This document shows, one piece after another, positions 9,214-17,350 of a DNA stretch of 64,000 bases. The stretch is from Archangium violaceum (lineage in GTDB: Bacteria; Myxococcota; Myxococcia; Myxococcales; Myxococcaceae). The DNA is taken from assembly GCF_016887565.1 (NCBI RefSeq), contig NZ_CP069396.1, positions 9,530,001-9,594,000 on the forward strand, read 5' to 3'. Position 1 is the first letter of the stretch. Each line of letters opens with the position of its first letter. The notes under the pieces are model-generated. The model did no database searches. It had not been told where the DNA came from and saw nothing but the letters and a program-made list of their open reading frames with translations. The position numbers and the translations under genes are program-made.

Positions 9214-9506
9214 GCCGCCATCTCTTAATGGGAGAACACGGTACTCCGGTTTACAAGAAAAGCAAACTATTCCCGGCCCATCAAAAGACCGGAAGCCGAC
9301 ACCGCCGCTGAAGGAATGGGTCCCAAGCTCCGGACCTGGGCCCGGTGCTGGGAAAATCACAAAAAATTCCGACGCCGTCGATTGACGGACGAACCAGCGC
9401 CCGGCCGCACGCGCCCTCTCGGGCCACTGGCTCGGAAAGACACACTGGCTTTCGGGCGGGCTGGAAAACTTGAAAGCGCCGGTTCACATACGAGCACCAA
9501 GCAATA

Positions 9507-9522
9507 GGCAGGCCGCCTGCCA
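9507..9522 (-). promoter_or_regulatory. Possible sigma-54 (-24/-12) promoter for the pilus operon
   Basis: On the minus strand the sequence TGGCAGGCGGCCTGCC has the GG-N10-GC spacing of sigma-54 promoters (consensus TGGCAC-N5-TTGCW): TGGCA is intact and the -12 box reads CTGCC. Predicted initiation would be near 9495, giving a leader of about 280 bases. The element is also a GGCAGG/CCTGCC palindrome, so it could instead be a hairpin or an operator. Confidence 0.25.
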
Positions 9523-9577
9523 ACCCCCTGAAATGACAAGTGTCGGGAAGTCGTCAGCGCACGAGTTGCGGCCCGCC

Positions 9578-9607
9578 ACCTCGCAAACTTTGCGAGGTTC
9601 GCAAAAT
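9578..9607. repeat. Nested TTTGCGA/TCGCAAA inverted repeats
   Basis: Positions 9578-9598 form a perfect 21-base palindrome (ACCTCGCAAA, C, TTTGCGAGGT). The right arm also pairs with the next TCGCAAA (9599-9605, allowing for a 3-base spacer). Three copies of the same 7-mer in alternating orientation suggest a protein-binding site or alternative hairpins, just downstream of the DHH gene and upstream of the pilus operon. Confidence 0.5.
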
Positions 9608-9623
9608 GTAGCCGGGTCCGGGA

Positions 9624-10580
9624 TTAACCGGACAGCTCGGACAGAATCTCCAGGTAGGCGGAGCGGGCCCGGGCGATGTCGCCGGCCTTGAAGCTGATGG
9701 CGGACACCACGGGGTGACCGCCGCCGCCGTAGCGCGAGGCGATGGCGGCCAGGTCATGCCGCCGCTCCTGGGGGCGCCACGGGTTGGAGCCGAGCGACAC
9801 CTTGGCGCGCGAGGGCCCCTGTCCCACCCAGAGGGTGTAGCGGGCCTCGGGGTAGAGGGCGTAGGCGATGAACTTGTTGAGGCTGTCGACGCCCTCGTCC
9901 GCGAGGTCGAAGGAGACGACGCCCTTGTCGTACCGGGCCTTGGAGCGCACCAGGTCGATGTGGCCCCGGTGGCGCTCGAGCAGCGGCGCGAGCGGCCCGG
10001 CGATCAGCGGCGAGGCGGCGATGGACGCCAGCGACTCGGTCTGCATCCGCGCGATGACCTGGGGGATGAGGGCTGGGTCCTTGTTGGCCTCGAGCACCGT
10101 CATGATGCGCAGGGCCGGCTCCTCCAGCGCCACGGCCATTTCCGGGTTGGGGAAGAGCGCGCCGTCGATGATCTCCGCCCAGTGGAGGAGCTCGGCCATG
10201 GGCGACGGGTCCCACCCGAAGCGCTCACGCGCCACGTCCGCCAGGTAGCAGGTGCAGCTCTTGCGGTGGGCGTCGTGGAACTTGTGCCCACTGGTGTCGG
10301 CACGGAAATGGGCCTCGTCCCCCGGCTGCTGGAAGGCGGAGACGTGGTGGTCGAACCACCAGGTGAGCCGCGGATCCTGGCTGTAGCGGAAGTCGACGAT
10401 GACGTTCTCGTCCCCGGAGAAGACGGCCGCGTCGATGGGCGCGCCTCCCGCCTGATGCGACAGCCCCCGGTAGGTGAAGGTGGCATCCGGCCGGACGCGC
10501 TCCCGGTAGAAGCGGGTGAAGACCGCCGCACTCGCGGCCCCGTCGAAGCAGCTGTCGTGGAAGAGAACCTGGACGTTCAT
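9624..10580 (-). CDS. DHH-family phosphoesterase
   Basis: A 318-residue cytoplasmic protein. The N-terminus VLFHDSCFDGAASA carries the first metal-binding motif of DHH phosphoesterases; VIVDFRYS (Asp63) and WWFDHHVSA (D77-H78-H79) give the second Asp and the family-defining DHH. Near the C-terminus RYGGGGHPVVSA matches the DHHA1 glycine-rich substrate motif. Related proteins hydrolyse short oligonucleotides, pAp or cyclic dinucleotides; which applies here cannot be read from the sequence. The gene stands alone: the pilus operon is over 400 bases downstream and the upstream region is shared with a divergent small gene. Confidence 0.85.
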   Translation of the reverse strand: MNVQVLFHDSCFDGAASAAVFTRFYRERVRPDATFTYRGLSHQAGGAPIDAAVFSGDENVIVDFRYSQDPRLTWWFDHHVSAFQQPGDEAHFRADTSGHKFHDAHRKSCTCYLADVARERFGWDPSPMAELLHWAEIIDGALFPNPEMAVALEEPALRIMTVLEANKDPALIPQVIARMQTESLASIAASPLIAGPLAPLLERHRGHIDLVRSKARYDKGVVSFDLADEGVDSLNKFIAYALYPEARYTLWVGQGPSRAKVSLGSNPWRPQERRHDLAAIASRYGGGGHPVVSAISFKAGDIARARSAYLEILSELSG

Positions 10581-10748
10581 GGGGTGGGCTTACCCTGACT
10601 CACCTGTCAGATGTGGACGAAAAGACTCAACGAAACGAGGCATGGGCCACTGGAAGATTGAACGAAGTTTGGAATCCCTCCCCAGGGTCTGAGACGAATG
10701 GCGACTACAAGTCCCTGATTTCCTGGAGAGGGCTGGCGGACGAGCCCT

Positions 10749-10764
10749 TGGCATGCCGCATGCA
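10749..10764 (+). promoter_or_regulatory. Candidate sigma-54 promoter
   Basis: TGGCATGCCGCATGCA matches TGGCAC-N5-TTGCA with one mismatch in each box and exact GG-N10-GC spacing. Initiation would be near 10775, about 44 bases before the ATG of the 76-codon gene at 10819. Myxobacteria use sigma-54 and enhancer-binding proteins extensively. No upstream activator site was identified. Confidence 0.4.
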
Positions 10765-10818
10765 AACATACAAGCCGTATCAGTCCATCACCCCACGCGG
10801 TGCGGGCGGGAGGACACA

Positions 10819-11049
10819 ATGGTCAAGACGGCGACACGCAAGCGCGGCTCAGTCCAACGCCAGGGGAGACGGGTCATGCCCGCCCCCCGGAGGGCCACCC
10901 AACGCAAGGTGACCCCGGCGCTGACGGTGGGAGAGCTCATCGCGGCGGCCTACGACACGGCCGGCGGGGAGAGCGTCGAGGTGCTCAAGCTCGTCACCTC
11001 GCCCCAGATGACGCGGGCCCTGGGCCGGCGCATCGTCCTGGTGGGCTGA
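10819..11049 (+). CDS. Small basic protein of unknown function
   Basis: A 76-residue protein. The start ATG is preceded by GGGAGGACACA, a strong ribosome-binding site, which rules out the longer open frame from 10753. The N-terminal 33 residues are very basic (MVKTATRKRGSVQRQGRRV), perhaps for nucleic-acid or polyphosphate contact. The remaining half, LTVGELIAAAYDTAGGESV to the end, looks like a small helical domain. It is divergent from the DHH gene and follows a candidate sigma-54 promoter. I do not recognise the family. Good codon bias and the strong start support a real gene. Confidence 0.65.
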   Translation: MVKTATRKRGSVQRQGRRVMPAPRRATQRKVTPALTVGELIAAAYDTAGGESVEVLKLVTSPQMTRALGRRIVLVG

Positions 11050-11100
11050 GACTCCCCTTCCCCGGTGATGGGGGAACGAGGTGAGCCCGCGCGGAGGCGC

Positions 11101-11358
11101 TCAGGGCGCGTCCGTGACGGAGATGTACTGGTTTTTCGTCGGCTCCCCGGCCAGCAGCCGCGTGAAGTCCTCGGCGTTGTTGGGGTGCACGAGGAAGGTG
11201 CCCGCGGGCGTCTCCATGCGCACCGGCTCCGGCAGGACCTGGGAATCCCCCCCGGGGCCACCGCCGCCGGGCACGTCGACGAGGGCATTGGCGCCCCGTG
11301 ACGGAACGGTCGCGCAGCCAGCGAGGGCCAGCAAGCAGAGCGCGGCGTGGAGCTTCAT
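11101..11358 (-). CDS. Small lipoprotein of unknown function
   Basis: An 85-residue product starting MKLHAALCLLALAGCATVPS: signal peptide with lipobox LAGC (Cys15). A Gly/Pro linker follows, then a folded tail containing METPAGTFLVHPNNAEDF. ATG is preceded by GGAGG at seven bases, which decides the start over the longer open frame. Small outer-membrane lipoproteins like this are abundant in myxobacteria. It is convergent with the 76-codon gene. No function is assigned. Confidence 0.7.
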   Translation of the reverse strand: MKLHAALCLLALAGCATVPSRGANALVDVPGGGGPGGDSQVLPEPVRMETPAGTFLVHPNNAEDFTRLLAGEPTKNQYISVTDAP

Positions 11359-11476
11359 TCCGAGTCCTCCCAGGTGAAAGCGGCCCGCGAAGCGGGGGGC
11401 GCCTGCGTACGTCGCTTCGGGCTGGGAGGCAAGTCCTCGAGCGCGGTGGAGGGACCCAGGACTGTCCATGAGACGA

Positions 11477-11508
11477 CGCCCGCGCCCCGAGCTTCCGGGA
11501 CGCGGGCG
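11477..11508 (-). terminator. Hairpin downstream of the beta-propeller lipoprotein gene
   Basis: CGCCCGCG (11477-11484) pairs with CGCGGGCG (11501-11508), with an inner CCCG/CGGG pair and one mismatch. It lies 27 bases past the stop of the minus-strand gene ending at 11536. There is no U-run, so the efficiency is uncertain. Confidence 0.45.
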
Positions 11509-11535
11509 CCGGGCCCTACCTCGCTCTACAAAGGA

Positions 11536-13074
11536 CTACGGGCCGCGCGGCTGCCAGCGCGGGCGGTCGTCATCACCGCCGCCCGTCGAGACGGTGCTGC
11601 CAGTCCAGGTATGGATGATGGCGTCGCCCACCTTGAGCGAGGCCTCGTCCGTGGCCTCGGGGTTGATCCGCTGGACCCGCAGCCTGCCCCCGGAGGAGTA
11701 GGCGATGAAGCGCCCGTCTGGAGAGAACGACGGCAGGGTCGCCTCGTTCGCCAGCAGCAGCTCGCCGCCCGTGGGCTTTCCATCTGTCCCGATGCCCCGC
11801 ACGTAGATGGCATTGCCCTGCCGCCCCCCGCAGTCAGCGGTACCACTGCAGATGACACCGCCCGCGGCCGTCTTGACGTAGAAGACCCGGACGTAGGCGA
11901 CATGTGTCCCGCCCGGCGACCAGGTGTGGTTGGCGATGTACGTCCTGACCGGCCCGGCGGCATTCGTGGCATCCACCTCGGTGGTGGCCGCGATGAGCTC
12001 GGGCGTCCCGCCGCTGGCGGCGATGGTGTAGAGCTGGCTGAGCGGCACCGCGTCCGTGCCGAACTGCTCGGTCTGCTCCGCCGCCGGTTTGCTCGTGTCC
12101 ACGGACAGGTAGAGCAGGATGTTGTTCGCCGCGTTGTGCAGCGGCTGCTCGCTCTGCGCGCCCGCGCCAGTGACGGGAGTGCTCGAGGTGGCACCGGCCG
12201 CCCGGGTCAACAGGCCCACGCCACCGGAGCTGTAGGCGAGGCTGCTGCCATCCGCCGACCACGAGGGGAACACGCCGGCGGTGGTGACCGTCTGCACGTC
12301 TCCGCCCGTCCCGAGGATGGTGGAGATGCCCGAGACGCTCGCCCCCGTCTGCGTCGCCCAGGCGATGGAGGCCGAGGGCGCCCACTCCATGTAGCGGAAG
12401 TCCGAGGTGCCGGCGGCGGTGGCCGTGGTCAGCTCGTTCTTCTGCGCCGCCACGAGCGGGATGTTCCGGGTGACGAGCGTCACGGTGTTGCCAGACGCAT
12501 CCACGAAGGCCACCGCGGTGCCGTCCTTGTTCCAGCGCGGGGACCGGCTCTGGCCGGTGCCCTCGCTGAGCTTCGTCACGTCGGAAGTCCCGGTGGCCGG
12601 ATTGCTGCCGGGGGTCTTGTAGCGCACGACCACCGCCTCGGTCGTGTTCGTGCCCGTCAGCTTTCTCGTCACCGCGATGTGGAGCGGCTGGCACGTCTTG
12701 GAGCCACCCGAGCCGTCGCAGTACAGGCCCGCCATGCAGCTGGTGGTGTTCGTGCAGGCCTCGCCCTCCTGGAGGGTCATCGTGCCCGCGTCCGTCTGCG
12801 TACCGGCATCCGTCTGCGTGCCCGCGTCCGTCTGCGTACCGGCATCCGTCTGCGTGCCCGCGTCCGTCTGCGTGCCCGCGTCCGTCTCCTCCTCGGGCGG
12901 AGTCGTGACGTCCCGGGCGACACACTTGTTGTCGACGCAGGCCCACTGCTTCCCCTGGCCCGGGGTCCCCTTCTCGCTGGTGCAGTCGAACTGATCGACA
13001 CACTCCTCGGAACAACCCGTCGACACCACCATCAGCGCACCCACGAGTGCGCCAAGGACTCCACGCTTGGTCAT
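11536..13074 (-). CDS. Lipoprotein with PD40/TolB-like beta-propeller
   Basis: A 512-residue lipoprotein. The signal peptide ends in a lipobox (VSTGC), followed by a Cys-rich stretch and six copies of TDAGTQ before a second Cys-containing segment. From about residue 150 there are repeated propeller blades with the PD40 signature: SPRWNKDGTAVAFVD, FPSWSADGSSLAYSS, TWSPGGTHVAYVR and PSFSPDGRFIAYSS. Such WD40-like propellers are usually binding scaffolds in the periplasm. ATG at 13074 follows GGAGGATCAT, so the open frame upstream is not used. It is transcribed away from tatD, with which it shares a 133-base divergent region. Ligand unknown. Confidence 0.82.
   Translation of the reverse strand: MTKRGVLGALVGALMVVSTGCSEECVDQFDCTSEKGTPGQGKQWACVDNKCVARDVTTPPEEETDAGTQTDAGTQTDAGTQTDAGTQTDAGTQTDAGTMTLQEGEACTNTTSCMAGLYCDGSGGSKTCQPLHIAVTRKLTGTNTTEAVVVRYKTPGSNPATGTSDVTKLSEGTGQSRSPRWNKDGTAVAFVDASGNTVTLVTRNIPLVAAQKNELTTATAAGTSDFRYMEWAPSASIAWATQTGASVSGISTILGTGGDVQTVTTAGVFPSWSADGSSLAYSSGGVGLLTRAAGATSSTPVTGAGAQSEQPLHNAANNILLYLSVDTSKPAAEQTEQFGTDAVPLSQLYTIAASGGTPELIAATTEVDATNAAGPVRTYIANHTWSPGGTHVAYVRVFYVKTAAGGVICSGTADCGGRQGNAIYVRGIGTDGKPTGGELLLANEATLPSFSPDGRFIAYSSGGRLRVQRINPEATDEASLKVGDAIIHTWTGSTVSTGGGDDDRPRWQPRGP
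12782..12889. repeat. 18-base tandem repeat coding TDAGTQ spacer
   Basis: There are six 18-base units inside the lipoprotein gene, in two sequence variants (GCCCGCG-type and ACCGGCA-type). They alternate A-B-A-B-A-A, which implies expansion by a 36-base step. The copy number could vary between strains without breaking the frame. Confidence 0.85.
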
Positions 13075-13207
13075 ATGATCCTCCGAAACATCGGCGTGCG
13101 TCGTATAGGTTCGCTTCGCGCCCACCGGAGGTGGCGCGTGGCACCCACACTGTTCCCGCTGTCGCGGGCTGAACGCCGGATGCACCGGGCACCGCCGGAC
13201 CTTTCCG

Positions 13208-14005
13208 ATGATTGACACCCATTGCCACCTCGACGCGACTCGCTTCGATCCGGACCGCCACGAAGTGCTCGACCGGGCCTGGGCCGCCGGGCTGCACGGC
13301 ATCCTCGTGCCCGGCGTGGGCCCGGAGAACTGGGAGCCCCTGCTCGCCATGTCCCGCGCCGAGCCGCGCCTCCAGGTGGGGCTCGGCATCCACCCCCAGC
13401 TGCTCCCGGACCTCCCTCCCGAGCAGGATGAGGAGCACCTCGAGCGGCTGGACGCGCTGCTCGCCCGGGGCGGCGCCATCGCCGTGGGCGAGTGTGGATT
13501 GGACGGGCCCTCGGCCGCGGGCGCGCCCATGGAGCGGCAGGTGGCGGTGCTGAAGCGGCACCTGGAGCTGGCGCGCAAGCACGGCCTGCCCGTGCTGATG
13601 CACTGCTTCCGCGCGCACCCCGCCCTCATCGAGCTCTTCAAGCAGGAGCCCCTGCCCGAGGCCGGCGTGCTGATGCACAGCTACGGCGGGGGCGCGGATC
13701 TGGCGCGCTTCTACATCCAGAAAGGCTGCTACTTCTCCTTCGCGGGCCCCGTCACCTGGGCCGAGGCACGCAAGCCGCTGGACGCCCTGCGGGTCATCCC
13801 CCCCGACCGGCTCATGGCGGAGACGGACGCCCCGGATCAGGCCCCCACCCCCCACCGGGGACAGCGCTCGGAGCCGGGCTACCTGCCGCGCGTCATCGAG
13901 GGGATGGCCCGGGTGCTGGGGGAGCCGGTGGAGGCGCTCGCCCAGCGGACGACCGAGAATGCCCGCCGCCTGTTCCGGGAAGCCTTTCCCCCTCCTTCGC
14001 TGTAG
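13208..14005 (+). CDS. TatD-family metal-dependent hydrolase
   Basis: A 265-residue TIM-barrel protein of normal TatD length. The first metal ligands are in MIDTHCHLD (H5, H7); IAVGECGLD supplies the Glu, VLMHCF and LMHSYGG the later His residues, and LMAETDAPD the catalytic Asp. TatD proteins are 3'-5' DNA/RNA exonucleases linked to DNA repair and RNA processing. In this copy the DGPSAAG segment after GLD differs from the usual GLDYY, so it may belong to a side branch. The gene is followed after 28 bases by tcdA in the same direction, suggesting co-transcription. Confidence 0.88.
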   Translation: MIDTHCHLDATRFDPDRHEVLDRAWAAGLHGILVPGVGPENWEPLLAMSRAEPRLQVGLGIHPQLLPDLPPEQDEEHLERLDALLARGGAIAVGECGLDGPSAAGAPMERQVAVLKRHLELARKHGLPVLMHCFRAHPALIELFKQEPLPEAGVLMHSYGGGADLARFYIQKGCYFSFAGPVTWAEARKPLDALRVIPPDRLMAETDAPDQAPTPHRGQRSEPGYLPRVIEGMARVLGEPVEALAQRTTENARRLFREAFPPPSL

Positions 14006-14033
14006 GGGAGCGGTCGCGCTATAGAGGCACTCC

Positions 14034-14900
14034 ATGAATCCGCAGCCCACTCCCCCAGAGAACGTCCCCGCCACCGCTGGCACCCCCGCCCCCTCGGAGG
14101 CCAGGCCCTTCAAGCTGCACCGGCGCTTCGACCGCACCGGACGCCTGCTCGGTGATTCGGCGATGGAGCGGCTGTCCAACGCCCGCGTGGTGGTGTTCGG
14201 CCTGGGCGGCGTGGGCAGCTATGCCGCCGAGGGCCTCGTGCGCAGCGGCATCGGGCACCTGACGCTGGTGGACTTCGACACCGTGTGCGTGACCAACGCC
14301 AACCGGCAGCTCCACGCCACCGCGAAGACGGTGGGCAAGCCCAAGGCGGAGCTGATGGCGCAGCGCTGCAAGGACATCAACCCCGACGCCAACATCGAGG
14401 GCCTGCGCGAGTTCTACCGTGACGAGCTGGCCGATCAGCTCCTCGCCCCGGGCAGCTATGACTACGTGGTGGACGCCATCGACAACGTGAAGGCGAAGCT
14501 GCACCTGCTCCACCGCTGCGTCAGCCTGGGCATCCCCGTGGTGAGCTCCATGGGCGCGGCGGGCCGGTTGGACCCGACGTCCATCCGCGTGGAGGACCTG
14601 TGCGAGACGCACATGGACCCCTTCGCCAAGGACATCCGCAAGCTGCTCAAGCGCAAGTACGGCGTGCCCACCGAGCGGCCCACGGGCATCACCGCCGTGT
14701 ACTCCATCGAGGCGCGGAGGGATCCGGTCTCCCTGCGCTACGACTCGGACGACGGCTTCATGTGCGTGTGCCCCAACGAGAATGACTTCCACTCGTGCGA
14801 GCGCCGCACGCAGATCGACGGCAGCGTGGCCTTCGTCACCTCCGTGTTCGGCATGAACGCGGCGGGTGTCGTGGTGCGTCGCCTGTCGCTGGGGCGTTGA
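14034..14900 (+). CDS. tcdA: tRNA threonylcarbamoyladenosine dehydratase (CsdL/TcdA, E1-like)
   Basis: A 288-residue ThiF/MoeB-type protein. The nucleotide-binding loop is VVVFGLGGVGSYAAE (residues about 52-66); LVDFDTVCVTNANRQ follows as in E1-like enzymes, and YDYVVDAIDNVKAK marks the family. TcdA uses ATP to cyclise t6A at position 37 of tRNAs that decode ANN codons to ct6A. The C-terminal GSVAFVTSVFGMNAAG region is diagnostic. There is an unusual Pro/Thr-rich extension of about 25 residues at the N-terminus. It lies between tatD and a pentapeptide-repeat gene on the same strand. Confidence 0.9.
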   Translation: MNPQPTPPENVPATAGTPAPSEARPFKLHRRFDRTGRLLGDSAMERLSNARVVVFGLGGVGSYAAEGLVRSGIGHLTLVDFDTVCVTNANRQLHATAKTVGKPKAELMAQRCKDINPDANIEGLREFYRDELADQLLAPGSYDYVVDAIDNVKAKLHLLHRCVSLGIPVVSSMGAAGRLDPTSIRVEDLCETHMDPFAKDIRKLLKRKYGVPTERPTGITAVYSIEARRDPVSLRYDSDDGFMCVCPNENDFHSCERRTQIDGSVAFVTSVFGMNAAGVVVRRLSLGR

Positions 14901-14949
14901 TCTTCCCCGGGCGAGCCAGCCCCAGGAGGACCGGGTAGACTCCGGGGCC

Positions 14950-15714
14950 ATGGACCCTCGTGCCCACCGGCTGCACCTGCTTCTCCTGCTGCTGTCCGGG
15001 CCGGGCCTGTCCGCGTGTCGCGGTGAGTCCGAGCAGGAGCGCCAGCAGAAGGCGCTCCAGAAGTCCGTCCAGCAACTGCTGACGACGCGGGAGTGCGCGG
15101 GCTGCGATCTCACGGGCGCCCAGCTCGAGGGGGCGGACCTGCAGGGAGCACGGCTGGCGGGTGCCAGGCTGGAGAACGCGAAGCTCTCCCGGGCCCGCCT
15201 GGGCAACGCCGACCTGAGCGGCGCTTCCCTGGGGGGCGCCGATGCACGGGGGGCCGACCTGCGCGGCGCGCGGGTGGACGGCGCTTCCTTCGGGGCCGCG
15301 CGGCTCCAGGGCGCCACCCTGGAGGGCGTCGATCTGCGCAAGGTGACGGAGCTGCCCTCGGCCAACTTCGAGGGGGCCAACCTCCGCGCCGTCAATCTGG
15401 AGGGATCAAGCCTCACGGGGACGGGCGGAACCTACCGTCGCAGCGAGCCCTCACACGCCTACTCCCTGTCGGCCGGAGGTGGGTGGCTCGCGCGCGCGGA
15501 CTTCACCGGGGCGAAGCTCCGCTTCACCGTCCTGGCCCGGTGCAACCTCGAGGGGGCCATCTTCCGGGACGCCGATCTGCGCGACGCCGACCTGACGCAC
15601 GCCAACCTGAAGAACGTGGAGCTCCAGGGGGCCCGGTTGTCGGACGCCATCTGGGAGGATGGGCGCACGTGCGCCGCCGGCTCCCAGGGCAGTTGCCGCC
15701 CCCGGTCCCGGTGA
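14950..15714 (+). CDS. Pentapeptide-repeat lipoprotein
   Basis: A 254-residue protein starting MDPRAHRLHLLLLLL with lipobox LSAC (Cys at about residue 23). From about residue 60 onward there are A(D/N)LxG-type pentapeptide repeats: GADLQGARLAGARLENAKL, GNADLSGASLGG, and later ANLRAVNLEGSSL and DADLRDADLTHANL. These form a right-handed quadrilateral beta-helix. A break of about 25 residues (TYRRSEPSHAYSLSAGGG) separates two repeat blocks. Because it is exported and lipidated, the DNA-gyrase-mimic role of cytoplasmic relatives is unlikely. A shorter start was chosen because it places the signal peptide at the N-terminus. Confidence 0.82.
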   Translation: MDPRAHRLHLLLLLLSGPGLSACRGESEQERQQKALQKSVQQLLTTRECAGCDLTGAQLEGADLQGARLAGARLENAKLSRARLGNADLSGASLGGADARGADLRGARVDGASFGAARLQGATLEGVDLRKVTELPSANFEGANLRAVNLEGSSLTGTGGTYRRSEPSHAYSLSAGGGWLARADFTGAKLRFTVLARCNLEGAIFRDADLRDADLTHANLKNVELQGARLSDAIWEDGRTCAAGSQGSCRPRSR

Positions 15715-15737
15715 GGGAGCACCCGGCCCCGGCGCCC

Positions 15738-16197
15738 CTACTTCGCGAGGGTGGTGAATTGCTGCTTCAGCACCGTCTTCACCTCATCGTGGAGGGTCTG
15801 CCGGCTGGTGGAGTGCGTGACCCTCGTAGAAGGCGGGCTCGCCCTCGGCCCCGCATAGCCGGTTGGCGAGGTAGGCCCCGGAGATCGTCCGGGCCTGCAC
15901 CGAGTTGTCGCCCGTCCAGCCGTGCGCCTCGAAGACGTGCAGGTTGGTGTACTGCTTGCGCAGCATCCGGAGCTCGTTGCGGAACTGCCAGTTCTCCTCC
16001 CAGTACCAGTTCTTGTCCTTCGCCTTCTTCGACTCGGACGCCGGCTTCTGGGCTGCCTTCTGCTTCGCGTCGGAGTCCTCCAGGGGCACGAGGCTGGGCG
16101 CGGGGTAGCTGACGGAGCGAAGCACCGGATCCAGGTTGACCGGATCGACGGTACCGCTCACCAACACCACGATGTTGATGACGTTCTCCTTCGGCAT
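15738..16197 (-). pseudogene. Decayed gene with frameshift or internal deletion
   Basis: ATG at 16195-16197 has GGAGG five bases upstream. The first about 125 codons look like a real protein: MPKENVINIVVLVSGTVDPV, a Lys-rich linker, then LHVFEAHGWTGDNS and GAYLANRLCG. The frame then runs into RHALHQPADPPR-like nonsense and stops at 15784. A +1 shift at about 15825 would instead give THSTSRQTLHDEVKTVLKQQ and a stop at 15738, which looks like a natural C-terminus. HGWTGDNS near the break is reminiscent of alpha/beta-hydrolase or lipase-like proteins, and the expected nucleophile region is missing. I read it as a gene that lost its middle, or suffered a one-base insertion in GGG. A sequencing error is also possible. 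Confidence 0.55.
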
Positions 16198-16286
16198 GAC
16201 GGCCTCCGCCGGTGCGCACACGGCGCACGACTGTCGGAAGTCCAACGCACGCCGTCTTCCACGAGAAGCCAGGCCCCCGCCTGGGC

Positions 16287-17237
16287 TCAGGCCACCTTCG
16301 CCGCCGCCGCCTCGCGGCCACAGGGGCGGCGGAAGGCGCAGCGGGTGCACGAGGACAGGTCCTCCGTCTGGGGGAAGGCCGACTCGTCCTTCGGCGTGTT
16401 GGTGGCGGGGTTCACCAGCAGCTCGCGCATGCGCGCCACGCTCTGCGCGAAGCGGGCCTTGAAGCCCTCCACCGCGTCGCGGTCCACCTGCACCTCGTGC
16501 TCCACCCCGTCATTCAGGTACACCAGCGACGCGCGCACCTTCTCCAGCGGCAGCCGGTAGCGCTGGGACACGTACAGCGCGTAACCCAGCACTTGCTCGT
16601 CGTACCCGTCCCGCGCCTTGCCCGTCTTCCAGTCCACCACCACCGGCGAGCCGTCCGCGTCCACGTAGGCGAAGTCCGGAATGGCGAACACCTTCACTCC
16701 GTCCAGCGTGAAGGTGGAGAACTCGGCGCCCGCGTCCACCTCCAGCCACTGCGCCGGCTTGAGCCCCCGGGCCAGCGCCGGCCAGCGCGAGGCGAAGAAC
16801 CACGCCAGCGCCGAGCGCACCGTCTCCGCGTTCTGCTTCCACGCGTCGTCCGGCACCGCCTCCTCGTACTCGTGCTCCACCAGGCCCGAGAACGTCTTGC
16901 GGTACTTCTGCGTCCGGTACCCCTTCTCGCGCGAATAGCGGAAGTCCTTGCGCATCAGCTCCAGCGCCCGCGCCTCCACCTTGGACGGCTCCACCTCGCG
17001 CCCCGCGCGCCAGTCCAGCAGCGCGTCCTTGATGGCGTCGTGCACCACGCTGCCCGCCCATGCGTAGCGGTTGCTCAGCTTCTTCAGCACGTACAGCTCG
17101 CGCACCTCGTTCGGCGCGCCCGACTCCCAACCGCCCCAGGAGCGGTAGTAATAGAAGTAATACGCCCGGGAGCACTCCTGGAGCTTCTCGTGGCGGCTCT
17201 TGGACCAGGAGAAGTCGTTGCTGAAGGTACGTGCCAT
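16287..17237 (-). CDS. PD-(D/E)XK nuclease superfamily protein (RecB/Cas4-like fold)
   Basis: A 316-residue protein. The catalytic core VKVFAIPDFAYVDADGSPVV followed by VDWKTGKA gives the D-x(n)-D-W-K signature; Gln/Tyr of QVLGYALYVS forms the following helix motif. The N-terminus has the YYYRSWGG segment seen in RecB-like nucleases. The C-terminus SSCTRCAFRRPCG has clustered Cys, which with an upstream partner could hold an Fe-S cluster as in Cas4/AddB, although only three Cys are close together. No helicase or cas genes lie nearby, so a stand-alone repair nuclease is most likely. The start was chosen at MARTFSNDFSWSKS, just after a divergent promoter region shared with the SDR gene. Confidence 0.82.
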   Translation of the reverse strand: MARTFSNDFSWSKSRHEKLQECSRAYYFYYYRSWGGWESGAPNEVRELYVLKKLSNRYAWAGSVVHDAIKDALLDWRAGREVEPSKVEARALELMRKDFRYSREKGYRTQKYRKTFSGLVEHEYEEAVPDDAWKQNAETVRSALAWFFASRWPALARGLKPAQWLEVDAGAEFSTFTLDGVKVFAIPDFAYVDADGSPVVVDWKTGKARDGYDEQVLGYALYVSQRYRLPLEKVRASLVYLNDGVEHEVQVDRDAVEGFKARFAQSVARMRELLVNPATNTPKDESAFPQTEDLSSCTRCAFRRPCGREAAAAKVA

Positions 17238-17350
17238 GGCGGACGCGAATACTAGACGGGGGCTCGCTCCGCCAGAAGATGGACAGGCGAGCAGGCACTC
17301 CCCCACAGGTCCTTTTCCAGTACCGGCCAACCGCTAAGGTGCGCTCCGCC

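Larger units (their letters stand above)
9214..9623. other. 410-base intergenic region upstream of the pilus operon
   Basis: No credible gene here. It holds the 5' leader and promoter of the minus-strand pilus operon, a possible sigma-54 element (9507-9522), nested inverted repeats (9578-9607), and the 3' end region of the DHH phosphoesterase gene, whose stop lies inside a small GTCCGG/CCGGAC hairpin (9616-9633). Base composition is slightly more AT-rich than the flanking genes. Confidence 0.7.

Noticed and set aside
14950-15714. Pentapeptide-repeat protein as a DNA-gyrase-protecting Qnr-like factor
   Set aside because: It has a lipoprotein signal peptide and so would not be in the cytoplasm.
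15784-16350. 188-codon reading of the decayed gene with an Arg/Pro-rich start
   Set aside because: The first 51 codons lie upstream of a strong ribosome site and ATG at 16197 and do not look like protein.
16287-17237. PD-(D/E)XK protein as a Cas4 of a CRISPR locus
   Set aside because: No repeat array or cas gene within the window, and only three clustered Cys at the C-terminus.
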